Shown here: piece after piece, positions 22,924-23,603 of the stretch
Numbering within the stretch: position 1 is the first letter of the stretch
How the letters are laid out: every line of letters begins with the position of its first letter
Source: DASTYK01 sp964384585
GTDB lineage: Bacteria > Gemmatimonadota > Gemmatimonadetes > Longimicrobiales > RSA9
Length of the DNA stretch: 23,603 nucleotides
Assembly (NCBI GenBank): GCA_964384585.1
Contig: CAYLME010000043.1
Location: forward strand, 1 to 23,603
Reading direction: 5' to 3'
Notes under the pieces: generated by a model
Told to the model about the DNA's origin: nothing
What the model saw: only the letters and a program-made list of their open reading frames with translations
The model's database searches: none
Translations under genes and position numbers: made by a program

Positions 22924-23603
22924 CAGTCCCGCGGGGCGAGGGGCTCGAAGAGGCTCCGCTCGAAATCATCGGCGCCGAATGCACCGATGCGCTGCTGGCC
23001 AGCGCTGCCCGCAAGCCAGGTCGCAAGTGAATCGGCACCCGCATGATTGCGGCCGCGCGATGTCGTGATCACCGAGTAGACGTTGCGCAGACCTTCGTCG
23101 CCTTCGACCAGAACGTTCAGATACAGCGCGTGCGAGAGCGCGAGGTACGTGGCGCGATCGCTGATCGTATAGCCGGCTCGCTCGCTCGCGATGCGCAGCG
23201 CCTCACCCATGCCCTGGCCGATCTGCATGTACCATTCGCCTGACGGATCGATGCCGGCATCGCGCCAGAGCGCTCGCTCCCGGGCATGCGTTCCGGAGTC
23301 ATCGGCGCGCGAGACGAACGGCGCCCGGGCGGCCGCGACGGCGGCGAGCGCCGCCGTGATCGACGCACCCTGCACGCGTGCTGGATCCTCCGCCGGACCG
23401 ACCAGCACGAAGTCGTTCGCCATGATCGGCATGCGCGCGCGCCCGTGACCGGCGGCCATGAACCGCTCCTCCGCCGCAGGGGAATGCGAGATCACGATGT
23501 CCGCATCGCCGCGCTCTGCGAGCGCAAGCGCCTCGCCGCTGCCCACGGCGATGACCTTGATCACGTAGCCCGGATGCTGACTGGAGAACTCGGGGAGCAC
23601 TGC
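22923..23603 (-). CDS. tupA: Tungstate-binding periplasmic protein (N-terminus outside the window)
   Basis: The reading frame runs off the right edge, so the signal peptide and the N-terminal 'TTTS' anion-binding motif of TupA are not visible. The remaining 226 residues or so have KVIAVGSGEALALAERGDAD, VISHSPAAEERFMAAG, NDFVLVGP, VSRADDSGTHARE, GQGMGEAL and SDRATYL, which match the TupA/WtpA-like family better than ModA. It delivers tungstate, possibly molybdate, to TupBC. It overlaps tupB by one base and is the first visible gene of the six-gene cofactor operon; the promoter must lie outside the window. Confidence 0.9.
   Translation of the reverse strand, partial: AVLPEFSSQHPGYVIKVIAVGSGEALALAERGDADIVISHSPAAEERFMAAGHGRARMPIMANDFVLVGPAEDPARVQGASITAALAAVAAARAPFVSRADDSGTHARERALWRDAGIDPSGEWYMQIGQGMGEALRIASERAGYTISDRATYLALSHALYLNVLVEGDEGLRNVYSVITTSRGRNHAGADSLATWLAGSAGQQRIGAFGADDFERSLFEPLAPRD

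Overview
The window is a dense, GC-rich (roughly two-thirds G+C by eye), gene-packed bacterial chromosome segment. It has no rRNA, tRNA, CRISPR array, insertion sequence or phage gene that I could see. Many neighbouring genes overlap by 1-4 bases (ATGA, GTGA, TGATG junctions), and GTG and TTG starts are common. The gene content (ETF with ETF:quinone oxidoreductase, tungstate-type ABC transporter, lysine 2,3-aminomutase, NYN-LOTUS protein) and composition suggest a Gemmatimonadota-like or similar high-GC environmental bacterium. That assignment is an inference from style, not from a marker gene.

Layout. 1-3728 (+): the tail of a BadF/N-acetylglucosamine-kinase-like protein, tyrS, a small cupin, folK, and a secreted HExxH lipoprotein; folK overlaps the end of the cupin gene and the start of the lipoprotein gene. 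3782-7492 (-): a four-gene, fully overlapping operon of two D-Ala-D-Ala-ligase-like ATP-grasp enzymes, a GNAT acetyltransferase and a lysine 2,3-aminomutase. It is preceded by a terminator-like hairpin in its leader and looks like a dedicated pathway for a beta-lysine-derived small molecule. 7702-10526 (+): aroB, with a TTG start and a TATAAT box in the divergent region, then an AMP-forming acyl-CoA synthetase with its own promoter candidate. 10760-13680 (+): a large NYN nuclease with two LOTUS/OST-HTH domains, an HhH motif and a histone-H1-like tail, overlapping an AAG-type 3-methyladenine DNA glycosylase gene. 13757-13954 (+): a disordered 65-residue protein with a near-perfect ribosome-binding site. 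14157-15882 (+): etfB-etfA, ending in a textbook terminator. 15987-16553 (-): a histidine-phosphatase lipoprotein. 16745-18406 (-): ETF:quinone oxidoreductase. 18466 to the right edge (-): a six-gene operon tupA-tupB-tupC-fdhD-mobA-moeA.

How the genes work together. The acyl-CoA synthetase, EtfAB and ETF-QO fit a route from fatty-acid activation and oxidation to the quinone pool. The right-hand operon covers tungstate/molybdate import, metal insertion into molybdopterin, nucleotide attachment and formate-dehydrogenase maturation in one transcript.

The most unusual points are the aminomutase/GNAT/dual ATP-grasp operon, an ETF-QO whose fourth cluster cysteine is replaced by Thr, an FdhD without its catalytic CxxC, the NYN-LOTUS2-HhH-H1 architecture coupled to a DNA glycosylase, and a folK whose conserved N-terminus has no canonical start codon.
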